Source: G965240365 sp965240365
GTDB lineage: Bacteria; Pseudomonadota; Gammaproteobacteria; Eutrophobiales; Eutrophobiaceae
Direction: 5' to 3'
NCBI GenBank assembly: GCA_965240365.1
Contig: OZ251218.1
Span: 1,054,001 to 1,118,000, forward strand
DNA length: 64,000 nt
A program made the position numbers and the translations under genes. This document shows positions 26,565 to 33,281 of this stretch, piece by piece. Each line of letters begins with the position of its first letter. Position 1 is the first letter of the stretch. The notes below the pieces were generated by a model. It was not told the origin of the DNA. It saw only the letters and a program-made list of their open reading frames with translations, and did not search any database.

Positions 26565-27236
26565 TCAACATCCTTTATATTTTTTTTGGATACATTCCCG
26601 CGCCATTTTCTGTGCCCTAGCTAACTTTCCCCTGAAACTGTGTCCTTGATTCTCAACACTGTTTCTCAGGGCTTTTGCAGTTGATCCCTGCTTGCGCAAG
26701 CACGCCCTGTTGTTTTGAGCGGCAACAATATTTGCCCACATGTGGGCATATAAAAGACTGGATGAAACACCGCGTCCATAATCATGCCTCACGCTCAGTT
26801 CGCACTGAGCAGGGGCATACCCTTGTTCGGCCGCGCGCTTATACCATTGCACCGCTGTTTGGTCATCCTGTATCACGCCTCTTCCATCCTCGTACATCCA
26901 GCCCAGAAGGAACTGAGCAGCGGCATTGCCCTGTTCAGCCGCAACAGCCAGTTTGTGACGGGCATCGGCACGCCCCTGCTTGGCCGCGTGTGCGCACCAC
27001 CGCATCGCCGCTTCGTCATCCTCAACACCTTCTCCTTTCTCGCACATCCAGCCCAGGCTGAACTGGGCGTCGACATCGCCCTGTTCGGCAAGGGGTTCCC
27101 ATACACGCAAGGCCGTTGCGTAGTCACCCCTGTCATAGGCGGCCAGTCCCTTCTTGAAGTCAGCGCTCGCGTCCAGCCAGATACTCCAAAGAAGCGCGGC
27201 AAGAATCAGGCGGAATTTGATATTCGGTCTTCGCAT
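26565..27236 (-). CDS. Secreted Sel1-repeat protein
   Basis: The start is placed at 27236 (MRRPNIKFRLILAALLWS), matching the two FGE paralogues that share the same signal peptide (cleavage after SA in ..ASA|DFKKG). The 223-residue product has Sel1/TPR-like repeats: DAQFSLGWMCEKGEGVEDDE, AAQFLLGWMYEDGRGVIQDD, then AQCELSVRHDYGRGVSSS. It lacks the PEGA and FGE domains of its paralogues and ends in a basic tail (CIQKKYKGC). Its 5' leader (minus-strand TTTTTTTTCTTTCCGGAAT, then CTAAACTT) is shared with the FGE gene at 28660-30108. Sel1 proteins are usually protein-interaction scaffolds. Confidence 0.85.
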   Translation of the reverse strand: MRRPNIKFRLILAALLWSIWLDASADFKKGLAAYDRGDYATALRVWEPLAEQGDVDAQFSLGWMCEKGEGVEDDEAAMRWCAHAAKQGRADARHKLAVAAEQGNAAAQFLLGWMYEDGRGVIQDDQTAVQWYKRAAEQGYAPAQCELSVRHDYGRGVSSSLLYAHMWANIVAAQNNRACLRKQGSTAKALRNSVENQGHSFRGKLARAQKMARECIQKKYKGC

Positions 27237-27284
27237 AGGCATAAGTTTAGATAATTCCGGAAAGAAAAAAAACAGGCAGTGCAA

Positions 27285-27440
27285 GGGTCAAGGGGTTTAT
27301 ATCCTGGAAAAGCCGAAAGCCACCGCCGTTAAGGCGATTCAACGGCGCATCTCTGTAGCGAACCGCGAAAAGCAGGCGCCGCGGGAAGCAGCACCGGGAA
27401 CCGCTGTACGAGAGAGGGAAAGTCGCCGCCCCGCCTGCCG
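27285..27440 (-). pseudogene. C-terminal relic of a third FGE-domain gene
   Basis: On the minus strand this encodes GSRCCFPRRLLFAVRY, RDAPLNRLNGG and GFRLFQDINP. It aligns without gaps (31 residues from GS to GFRL) with the C-termini of the FGE genes at 28660 and 30908 (GSWGNNPQRLRSANR...; GSWDNNPLVLRSANR...). The conserved Trp and the SAN triplet are lost (GSW to GSR, SAN to FAV), there is no upstream catalytic domain, and the usual stop is gone. It is followed by the CCCTTGACCCTTGC-type 3' flank that also follows the intact genes. Confidence 0.75.
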
Positions 27441-27448
27441 GGTTTATG

Positions 27449-27748
27449 TCAAGCGCGGGCTTTCTCCTGCCGCCAGTGCGATATGTCTTCAATTTGCGCC
27501 CCGCACGCTATTCGCGCTTTATCCAGCTCATACGCCTTCTGCAAATTCATCCAGATCTCGGCCCCGGTTCCAAAAAACCGGCCCAGCCTCAAAGCCGTGT
27601 CGGCGGTGATGTTTCGCTTGCCGTGAATGATGCCCAATACGCGGTTCGGCGGCACGCCAATCCGGCGCGCAAGCCCGGTTGCCGTAATGCCTGTTTCTTC
27701 CAGTTCATCGCCCAAAAATTCACCCGGATGGATCGCTTCTCTTGCCAT
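27449..27748 (-). CDS. higA: Antitoxin HigA (XRE family)
   Basis: A 99-residue HigA/VapI-type antitoxin with a Cro/C1 helix-turn-helix: REAIHPGEFLGDELEETGI, then TGLARRIGVPPNRVLGIIHG and the late WMNLQKAYELDKAR typical of the family. It neutralises HigB and represses its own operon. It follows higB by 28 bp, the toxin-first order of higBA. Its 3' end runs into the FGE relic, so the module may have been inserted at or next to a decayed FGE gene. It looks intact. Confidence 0.93.
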   Translation of the reverse strand: MAREAIHPGEFLGDELEETGITATGLARRIGVPPNRVLGIIHGKRNITADTALRLGRFFGTGAEIWMNLQKAYELDKARIACGAQIEDISHWRQEKARA

Positions 27749-27776
27749 GATTATGATCTCTTTAGTTGTACAATCG

Positions 27777-28052
27777 TTAGTGGTAATCCACTATTTCGAC
27801 TTGATGGGCCCCTTCGTCCCAGATAAAACAAACCCGCCACTGCCTGTTTATGCGGACGCTGTATTGCCCCGCGCGATCGCCTGACAAAGATTCAAAGCGA
27901 TTACTGGGCAATGCTCGCAATGCGCCAAGCGAATCGGCCGCATCCAGAATTCGCAACCGTTTTTCAGCCTGCCGCCTGAATCCTGAAAAGGCAGGCACAT
28001 GTTCTCCATCGAACAATTGCCCGGTTTTTTTACATTTGAATCCCTTTATCAT
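27777..28052 (-). CDS. higB: Toxin HigB (RelE/ParE superfamily)
   Basis: A 91-residue ribosome-dependent mRNA interferase of the HigB type: IKGFKCKKTGQLFDG, then AEKRLRILDAADSLGALRAL, FESLSGDRAGQYSVRINRQW and RVCFIWDEGAHQVEIVDYH. The RINRQWRVCFIW and VDYH segments are the family signature at the active surface. It is first in the operon, with an AT-rich upstream region (28053-28080). The frame is complete and of normal length, so the module appears functional. Confidence 0.93.
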   Translation of the reverse strand: MIKGFKCKKTGQLFDGEHVPAFSGFRRQAEKRLRILDAADSLGALRALPSNRFESLSGDRAGQYSVRINRQWRVCFIWDEGAHQVEIVDYH

Positions 28053-28659
28053 CTTTATTTTATCATCTGCTCAGGAATTTACGTAAAACATAAAGGAATG
28101 CAACCACTAACGTTAAGGAGACAACACACTATTTTCCGTTACTGCCTGTTTTTCGCATTCGTTCAGGCTTGGCGGGTTTCAGGCGGCGCCCACTTTCCGC
28201 ATCAGACGAGCGAAGCGGCTCAGGGCAGATGTTTTGCCGGGGCGGGGGAGAAGCAGGCGCGCTGTCCTCAGAAATGCAATATTGATGACTCTTAAAATAT
28301 CTGCAGATTACCTGTCCATAGGTCTACGCTCTAAAACCGAGGCCCGAAACGCTTGAACTTGCTGGGCGGGAGGGCAAAGGCGGAGTTTGGTTTTACACCG
28401 GGGTGAAAGGATCTGGCCCGGAGGCCGGAAAAACTATGTAAATTCGGGGAGCCATAATAGCCGGGTAAATCACCCGACATGGCAATGCGTAAAGGTCGTA
28501 GATCGCGCTGAAAAAGGGAGGACGGAGTGGCTGCCTTGCCAGTTTCGTCTGGCCTGTGGTTGGAATCTATGGATTTGGGTCATCAATAGCGGAAGCCCCG
28601 CCTGCCGGCCTGCCTTTAGCAGGCAGGTGGGGCAGGGTCAAGGGCACAAGCATTAAGAA
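28053..28659. other. Unexplained intergenic region between higB and the FGE gene
   Basis: About 600 bp. The first ~30 bp hold the higBA promoter region. From ~28296 to 28560 there is GC-balanced, hairpin-prone sequence (for example GGCCCGGAGGCCGG and GCCGGGTAAATCACCCG) that matches none of the window's repeat families. A plus-strand frame of 89 codons (28387-28656) crosses it, without a recognisable product. A 19-bp palindrome CCTGCCTTTAGCAGGCAGG lies at 28609-28627. The last part carries the 3' flank of the FGE gene. Confidence 0.5.
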
Positions 28660-30108
28660 TCAAGGGGTTATATCCTGGACGAGCCGAAAGCCGTTATACA
28701 TGATGCGAGCCGACGGCCTGTTCCAGGCGCGGTTCGCAGAGCGCAACCGTTGCGGATTATTACCCCAGGAGCCGCTGCGGACAACGCGCAGATTCTTGCC
28801 GCAGCGCGTTCGCGCGCGGCCATCGTCCGGCGCGCCCGCGTAACTTTCCTCATAGCAGTCCTCCACCCACTCCCAGACATTGCCGTGCATGTCGTGCAGA
28901 CCAAAGGCATTGGCTGCAAAACTGCCTACCGGGGCGGTTTTTTCAGCGTCCCACTGACTGCCGCAACCATCGCAGTTGGCCCGGTTGCGGCCTGTTTCGT
29001 TACCCCAACTGTACCGGGCGCTCGTGCCCGCCCGCGCCGCGTATTCCCACTCCGCCTCGCTCGGCAGGCGGTACACCTTGCCCGTCTGCTCGCTCAGCCA
29101 CTGCGCATAGGCGTTGGCGTCTTCCCAACTCACATTGATTACCGGTCTGCTGCCTCGGCCCCAGTCCCTGTCTTCGGGACGTTTTCGATCCGTCTCCTGA
29201 GCAAACCGATCATACTCCTCGAAGGTCACCTCGTACTTACCCATGGCAATGGGGTAATTGATCGTCGCCGTTCGCACTGGTCCTTCATCATTACCACGAC
29301 CGCTCTCGCCAGAGTCAGACCCCCTCTGAAAGCTGCCCGTTGGCAACACCACCATGATCGGGCCCGCGACGCCATCGCCGAGCTTGTCGCGATATTCCTC
29401 GCCAACGCTCGCCGGGCCGGAGCGGGCCAGCACAATCGTCCGGGTGGTGCGTTGCCCCGCGGCAATGCGCACGGTTTCATCGGCCCCCGCATAACCCTCC
29501 CGGCGCACCTGCACCCGATAGTCCCCCGGCGCCAGGGCCAGGTTCGGCCGGTACGCCGACGCCATGCCCGGCAAAGTCACCTGCGCATCCGGGGGTTCGA
29601 GTTCGAGTGTCAGCGTTCCGTAGCGGCTTACCGGCGGAGCGGGCCTCCGGTCCAGTTTTCTACGGGCATCGACATGCCCCTGTCTGGCCGCGCGCGTGTG
29701 CCACTGCGCCGCCATCTCGCTATCCTTCGCAACGCCCCATCCTCTCGCGTACATCTCACCCAGTGCGTACTGGGCAGCGGCATTCCCCTGTTCAGCCGCC
29801 ATACGCAATATGTGCCGGGCATCGGCACTCCCCTTTTCGACCGCGCGTAAATACCAATCCATCGCCATCTTGTCATCCCGCGCGACTCCCTTTCCTTTCT
29901 GATACATCCAGCCCAGGCTGAATGCGGCGGCGGCCGCATCCGCATCATTCATATTGGGATAAGCGCTTTTCCATTCACGCAGGGCCGCGGCATAATCGCC
30001 CCTGTCATAGGCGGCCAGCCCCTTCTCGAAGTCAGCGCTCGCGGCCGGCCAGATACTCCAAAGAAGCGCGGCAAGGATAAGCCGGAATTTGATATTCGGT
30101 TTTCGCAT
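28660..30108 (-). CDS. Secreted Sel1-PEGA-FGE (formylglycine-generating-enzyme fold) protein 1
   Basis: The frame extends to 30348, but the start is set at 30108 (MRKPNIKFRLILAALLWS) by alignment with its paralogues; the extension is relic sequence. The 482-residue product has a signal peptide (..WPAASA|DFEKG), Sel1 repeats (FSLGWMYQKGKGVARDD; AQYALGEMYARGWGVAKD), a PEGA domain (YGTLTLELEPPDAQVTLPG) and a C-terminal FGE-sulfatase domain (MGKYEVTFEEYDRF; YRLPSEAEWEYAARAG; MHGNVWEWVEDC; GFRLVQDITP). The C-type-lectin-like tail GSWGNNPQRLRSANR...GFRL resembles diversity-generating-retroelement variable regions. It is likely a periplasmic or surface ligand-binding protein rather than a sulfatase activator. 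Confidence 0.88.
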   Translation of the reverse strand: MRKPNIKFRLILAALLWSIWPAASADFEKGLAAYDRGDYAAALREWKSAYPNMNDADAAAAAFSLGWMYQKGKGVARDDKMAMDWYLRAVEKGSADARHILRMAAEQGNAAAQYALGEMYARGWGVAKDSEMAAQWHTRAARQGHVDARRKLDRRPAPPVSRYGTLTLELEPPDAQVTLPGMASAYRPNLALAPGDYRVQVRREGYAGADETVRIAAGQRTTRTIVLARSGPASVGEEYRDKLGDGVAGPIMVVLPTGSFQRGSDSGESGRGNDEGPVRTATINYPIAMGKYEVTFEEYDRFAQETDRKRPEDRDWGRGSRPVINVSWEDANAYAQWLSEQTGKVYRLPSEAEWEYAARAGTSARYSWGNETGRNRANCDGCGSQWDAEKTAPVGSFAANAFGLHDMHGNVWEWVEDCYEESYAGAPDDGRARTRCGKNLRVVRSGSWGNNPQRLRSANRAWNRPSARIMYNGFRLVQDITP

Positions 30109-30149
30109 AGGGGTAAGTTTAGAGAATTCCGGAAAGAAAAAAAACAGGC

Positions 30150-30296
30150 TTTCCCGCCGGACAAATCGCCCATCCGAAAACTGCCTGTTGGGAGCGCCAT
30201 AATCTCCAGGCACTCGCAGCCGCTTTGCAGGGCATTGCGAGACATGGCGCGTTGGCACTCGCTGTCTGGCAGGGCGGCCCGCCGCCAGTCGGTCAT
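30150..30296 (-). pseudogene. Internal relic of another FGE-domain gene
   Basis: A frame upstream of FGE gene 1 encodes ALQSGCECLEIMALPTGSFR and MGDLSGGK, matching the start of the FGE domain in gene 2 (SLKSGGEGPEMVVLPTGRFR, MGDLSGE). After the GGK it joins directly to the leader of gene 1 (..TTTTTTTTCTTTCC). This looks like the join left by a deletion that removed the rest of the FGE domain of an upstream copy. Confidence 0.65.
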
Positions 30297-30349
30297 GCCG
30301 ATTTACATTTCTGCCCCAGTCTGCGCCACGATTCTGGCCTCGGCACACC

Positions 30350-30513
30350 GGGTTGCTTTTGTTATGGCATGGCCGAAGAAACCGCCGTGTATGCGAGAGG
30401 GGGGCAGAACGGCGTTTGCGGTTCTGTTCATGGCTTTGAACTCCCGCTTATATCAATTTTACCGCGCCGTGCGGCGCAGTCTCTTCCAATCTTATCGTGA
30501 CAGGCTGCTTGAG
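30350..30513 (-). pseudogene. Decayed BrnA-type antitoxin
   Basis: On the minus strand, immediately after the brnT relic, one frame gives DWKRLRR and the next gives KIDISGSSKP. These match the BrnA pattern DWERLR...IDxSDxP, but in different frames and interrupted by stops. The C-terminal ribbon-helix-helix cannot be reconstructed. Position after brnT agrees with the brnTA order. Assignment rests on short motifs only. Confidence 0.4.
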
Positions 30514-30800
30514 TTATGACGCATAGGGGTTTTTACGGGCTTTCATTTTGGGGCGCTTTGTGGACAGAAATGATGCGGATGGTATGGCCGTCCTCTCTTT
30601 CAGAATAGCAATAAGCAGAGCGCGAGATTCGTTACTCACTCCGGGCATAATGAAGCGATCCTCGAATTCTGAATGATCGTTGTCAAAGAATTGAATGGCA
30701 AACCCATCACAAGATAACAACCTTGCTTTGGGAAATGCCCCCCGTGCTTGCCAGGGTTAGATTTTCCTTTGCGGTTATCTCACGCGAGCTTGATCGTATC
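30514..30800 (-). pseudogene. Decayed BrnT-type toxin
   Basis: The minus-strand frame 30514-30720 encodes FFDNDHSEFEDRFIMPGVSN, ESRALLIAILKER, the BrnT pattern (DxxHSxxEDRFxxxGxSxxxRxLxVxxxER). A frameshift near 30590 then moves the expected C-terminus (DGHTIRIISVHKAPQNE) into another frame, and a stop follows. Upstream (to ~30800) a further frame gives KSNPGKHGGHF, like the KxxxNxxKHGVxF N-terminus. So the gene has at least two frameshifts and should be inactive. Confidence 0.6.
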
Positions 30801-30846
30801 AAAGATAGTGTCGTTAAAGGCTGCGCCGGCGAAGCCCCGCCTGCCG

Positions 30847-30865
30847 GCTTGCCTGCTAAAGGCAG
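30847..30865. repeat. 19-bp palindrome variant CTTGCCTGCTAAAGGCAGG
   Basis: A member of the 19-bp palindrome family lying between FGE gene 2 and the brnT relic, flanked by a second partial CCTGCCGG unit. Confidence 0.6.
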
Positions 30866-30907
30866 GTCGGCAGGCGAGGCAAGAGTCAAGGGAATAAGGG
30901 TTAAGCA

Positions 30908-32338
30908 TCAAGGAGTTATATCCTGGACAAGCCGAAAGCCGTAATTGTCGATGCGAGCCGACGGCCCGTCCTTGTAGCGGTTCGCGGAACGCAGGACCAG
31001 CGGATTATTGTCCCAGGAGCCGCCGCACAAAACGGCCCGCGAATAACCATCACAGCCTGTCGTCCAAGCACGGCCATCGCTTGGCGCGCCTTCGTAATTA
31101 TCATGCCAGCAGTCCTTCACCCATTCCCAGACATTTCCGTGCATGTCATACAAACCAAAGGCATTGGCCGCAAAACTGCCCACCGGGGCCGTTTTTTTAT
31201 AGTCCCACTCACTGCCGCAGCCATTGCAGTTGGCCTGGTTGCGGCCTATCTCATCGCCCCAGCTATATTTCGTCGTTGTGCCCGCCCGCGCCGCGTATTT
31301 CCATTCCGCTTCACTCGGCAGCCGATAGTCCCTGCCCGTCTGCTCGCTCAGCCACCGCGCATAAGCCTGGGCATCCTCCTGGCTCACATCGATCACCGGC
31401 CGATTACCTCGGCCCCAGCCTTCATCGTCAGGCCGGTCTCGACCCGTCGCCCGCGCAAACCGGTCATACTCCGTAAAGGTCACTTCATACTTGCCCATCG
31501 CTATCGGGCGACTTAGGGTCACCCTGCGCACCGGCTTTTCATCATTGGAACCCTCGCCGGACAAATCCCCCATCCGAAAACGCCCCGTTGGCAACACCAC
31601 CATCTCTGGGCCCTCGCCGCCGCTTTTCAGACTGTCGCGAAACACCTCGCCCACGGCCCGTTCCGGCACAGCACGGCGCAGCGCAATTGCCCGAGTCGTG
31701 CGCTGGCCCGCTTCTATGCGGACAGTGCCTTCAAATTCCTCATACCCGGCCCGGCGTACCACCACCCGATACTCCCCCGCCGGCAGTTCCAACCCCGGTC
31801 GGTAACGCGGTTCAATATCCGGCAGGATTATCCGCGCATCCGCGGGTTCGAGTTCAAGTGTCAGCGTTCCGTACCCGTGGCCCAGCTTTTTCCGGGCATC
31901 GACATGCCCCTGTCTGGCCGCGCGTGTGTACCACTGTACCGCCATCTCGCTATCCTTCGCAACGCCCCGTCCTCTCTCGTGCATCTCACCCAGTGTGTAT
32001 TGAGCAGCGGCATTCCCCTGCTCGGCCGTAATATTCAGTATGTGCCGGGCATCGTTACTCCCCCTTTCGACCGCGAGTAAGTACCAATCCATCGCCATAT
32101 TGTCATCCCGCGCAACCCCTTCTCCTTTCTGGTACATCCAGCCCAGGCTGAACGCGGCGGCAGCCGCGTCCGCATCATTCATATTGGGATAAGCAGTTTC
32201 CCATTCACGCAGGGCTGCGGCATAATCACCCCTGTCATAGGCGGCCAGCCCCTTCTCGAAGTCAGCGCTCGCGGCCGGCCAGATACTCCAAAGAAGCGCG
32301 GCAAGGATAAATTGGAATTTGATGTTTGGTTTTCGCAC
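30908..32338 (-). CDS. Secreted Sel1-PEGA-FGE (formylglycine-generating-enzyme fold) protein 2
   Basis: A paralogue of the 28660-30108 gene with the same domain order: signal peptide (VRKPNIKFQFILAALLWS..), Sel1 repeats, PEGA (YGTLTLELEPADARIILPD) and FGE domain (YRLPSEAEWKYAARAG; MHGNVWEWVKDC). The GTG at 32338 is used because it aligns with the paralogue's ATG; an ATG at 32371 would add 11 residues. The two proteins are near-identical over long stretches but differ sharply in the tail: GSWDNNPLVLRSANRYKDGP here against GSWGNNPQRLRSANRAWNRP. The C-terminus GFRLVQDITP is identical. Confidence 0.87.
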   Translation of the reverse strand: MRKPNIKFQFILAALLWSIWPAASADFEKGLAAYDRGDYAAALREWETAYPNMNDADAAAAAFSLGWMYQKGEGVARDDNMAMDWYLLAVERGSNDARHILNITAEQGNAAAQYTLGEMHERGRGVAKDSEMAVQWYTRAARQGHVDARKKLGHGYGTLTLELEPADARIILPDIEPRYRPGLELPAGEYRVVVRRAGYEEFEGTVRIEAGQRTTRAIALRRAVPERAVGEVFRDSLKSGGEGPEMVVLPTGRFRMGDLSGEGSNDEKPVRRVTLSRPIAMGKYEVTFTEYDRFARATGRDRPDDEGWGRGNRPVIDVSQEDAQAYARWLSEQTGRDYRLPSEAEWKYAARAGTTTKYSWGDEIGRNQANCNGCGSEWDYKKTAPVGSFAANAFGLYDMHGNVWEWVKDCWHDNYEGAPSDGRAWTTGCDGYSRAVLCGGSWDNNPLVLRSANRYKDGPSARIDNYGFRLVQDITP

Positions 32339-32485
32339 AGGCAATAAGTTTAGAGGATTTCGGAACGCCATAAAGCAGCATTGTCACACAGAATATCTTT
32401 TAATCCCATGAGTTACATTCATTACGGATATATTCGTCAATTTCCTCAACACTGCCAAACCGCCCTTTCATTGAGCCTATATATT

Positions 32486-32552
32486 GTAGCGCCTGCCTGT
32501 GAAAATGTAATGGCATGTCCGGGGTCAGTACCTGTGAGACTAATCAGACTTG
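32486..32552 (+). repeat. GTGAAAATGTAATGGCATGT dispersed repeat, copy 2
   Basis: About 65 bp with the core GTGAAAATGTAATGGCATGT, then CGGGGTCAGTACCTGTGAG, closely matching 13962-14030 (..GCGGGGTTAATACCTGTGAG). No coding capacity. Confidence 0.75.
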
Positions 32553-32629
32553 CCTGCAGAAAGCAGTTAGCGCAGATTTTGAATTATTTCGATTGGCCTT
32601 TTGCAGGCAAACCGGAACAACGTAAAATC

Positions 32630-32915
32630 AAAACAACACTCCATCGTCATTCCAGCGAAAGCTCGCCTGCATGGATGCAGGTGGTAGAGCGGCGTCTGGA
32701 ACAGGCCGCCGAGGAATCCAGGAGGGTATGGCCGGGAAGTGCAATGGATTACAATTCTGTCTGACAACCAAAATGGTATATTTGGCAGTCATTCCCGCTT
32801 GCCTGCCTATGGCAGGTAAGCGGGAATGTATCTCATAAACCACTGGATTCCGGCTTTCGCCTGCCTGCAGCAGGCAGGTCGCCGCATACAGGACATCCTG
32901 TCCATAAATGACGAC
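32630..32915. repeat. CATTCC inverted-repeat block, copy 2
   Basis: It shares modules with 1385-1640: CATTCCAGCGAAAGCT, the AGAGCGGCGTCTGGAACAGG segment (inverted relative to copy 1), GTCATTCCCGC...GCGGGAATGTAT, ATAAACCACTGGATTCC and CCGCATACAGGACATCCTGT. A 19-bp palindrome (32860-32878) replaces the ~60 bp present at this place in copy 1. Confidence 0.7.
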
Positions 32916-33281
32916 AGGGGCGGAATGAAATATTCGTTGCCATTCCAATCTGCCCGTAACAGACAGGCAGACCGAACCGAATTTCATTTTACCCCGGCCC
33001 CGGCGGCGCGGCATTTTGAACGGCCCTGGAATAAGCCTGTTATCAGTTGCGCGAAGCTCTGCTAAAATAAATGGCATTCATTGCTATTCTCCGCCGGAAT
33101 CAGGTTGCCGCCTGCAAAGGCAGAAACCGGGAGCGGCCGGGGATAACGTTTATAAGCAGGCTTAAAATGCTCATTATATTGCCCTCAAACAGCGCTTTTT
33201 TATCTTGCGCGCCCCCGGCTTTCGACCGCCGGTCTGGAATTGGTCCGCGCGGGCAGGCGCGCCCTCTGGCCGCATAAACCC

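Larger units (their letters stand above)
32339..33281. other. Repeat-rich intergenic region upstream of the vWA-FHA gene
   Basis: No gene is seen. It contains the second GTGAAAATGTAATGGCATGT repeat (32486-32552), the CATTCC block copy 2 (32630-32915) with a 19-bp palindrome at 32860-32878, and further degenerate palindromes near 32800 and 32955. The stretch 33060-33281 is free of recognised repeats and should hold the promoter of the vWA-FHA gene. Confidence 0.6.

Noticed and set aside
26323..26571. 82-codon minus-strand frame upstream of the srfB-like gene
   Set aside because: It runs through repeat-like sequence, overlaps the Sel1 gene end and has no recognisable features.
28660..30108. 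True sulfatase-modifying enzyme (FGE) function
   Set aside because: There is no sulfatase nearby, the domain is fused to Sel1 and PEGA modules, and the tail variation fits a binding protein; the domain name describes only the fold.
30109..30348. N-terminal 80-residue extension of FGE protein 1
   Set aside because: The paralogues start at the signal peptide; the extension is in a region that in another frame is FGE relic, and includes the oligo-T leader.
30514..30720. Intact 68-residue BrnT toxin
   Set aside because: The conserved C-terminus lies in another frame after ~30590, and the N-terminus is also shifted, so it is called a pseudogene.
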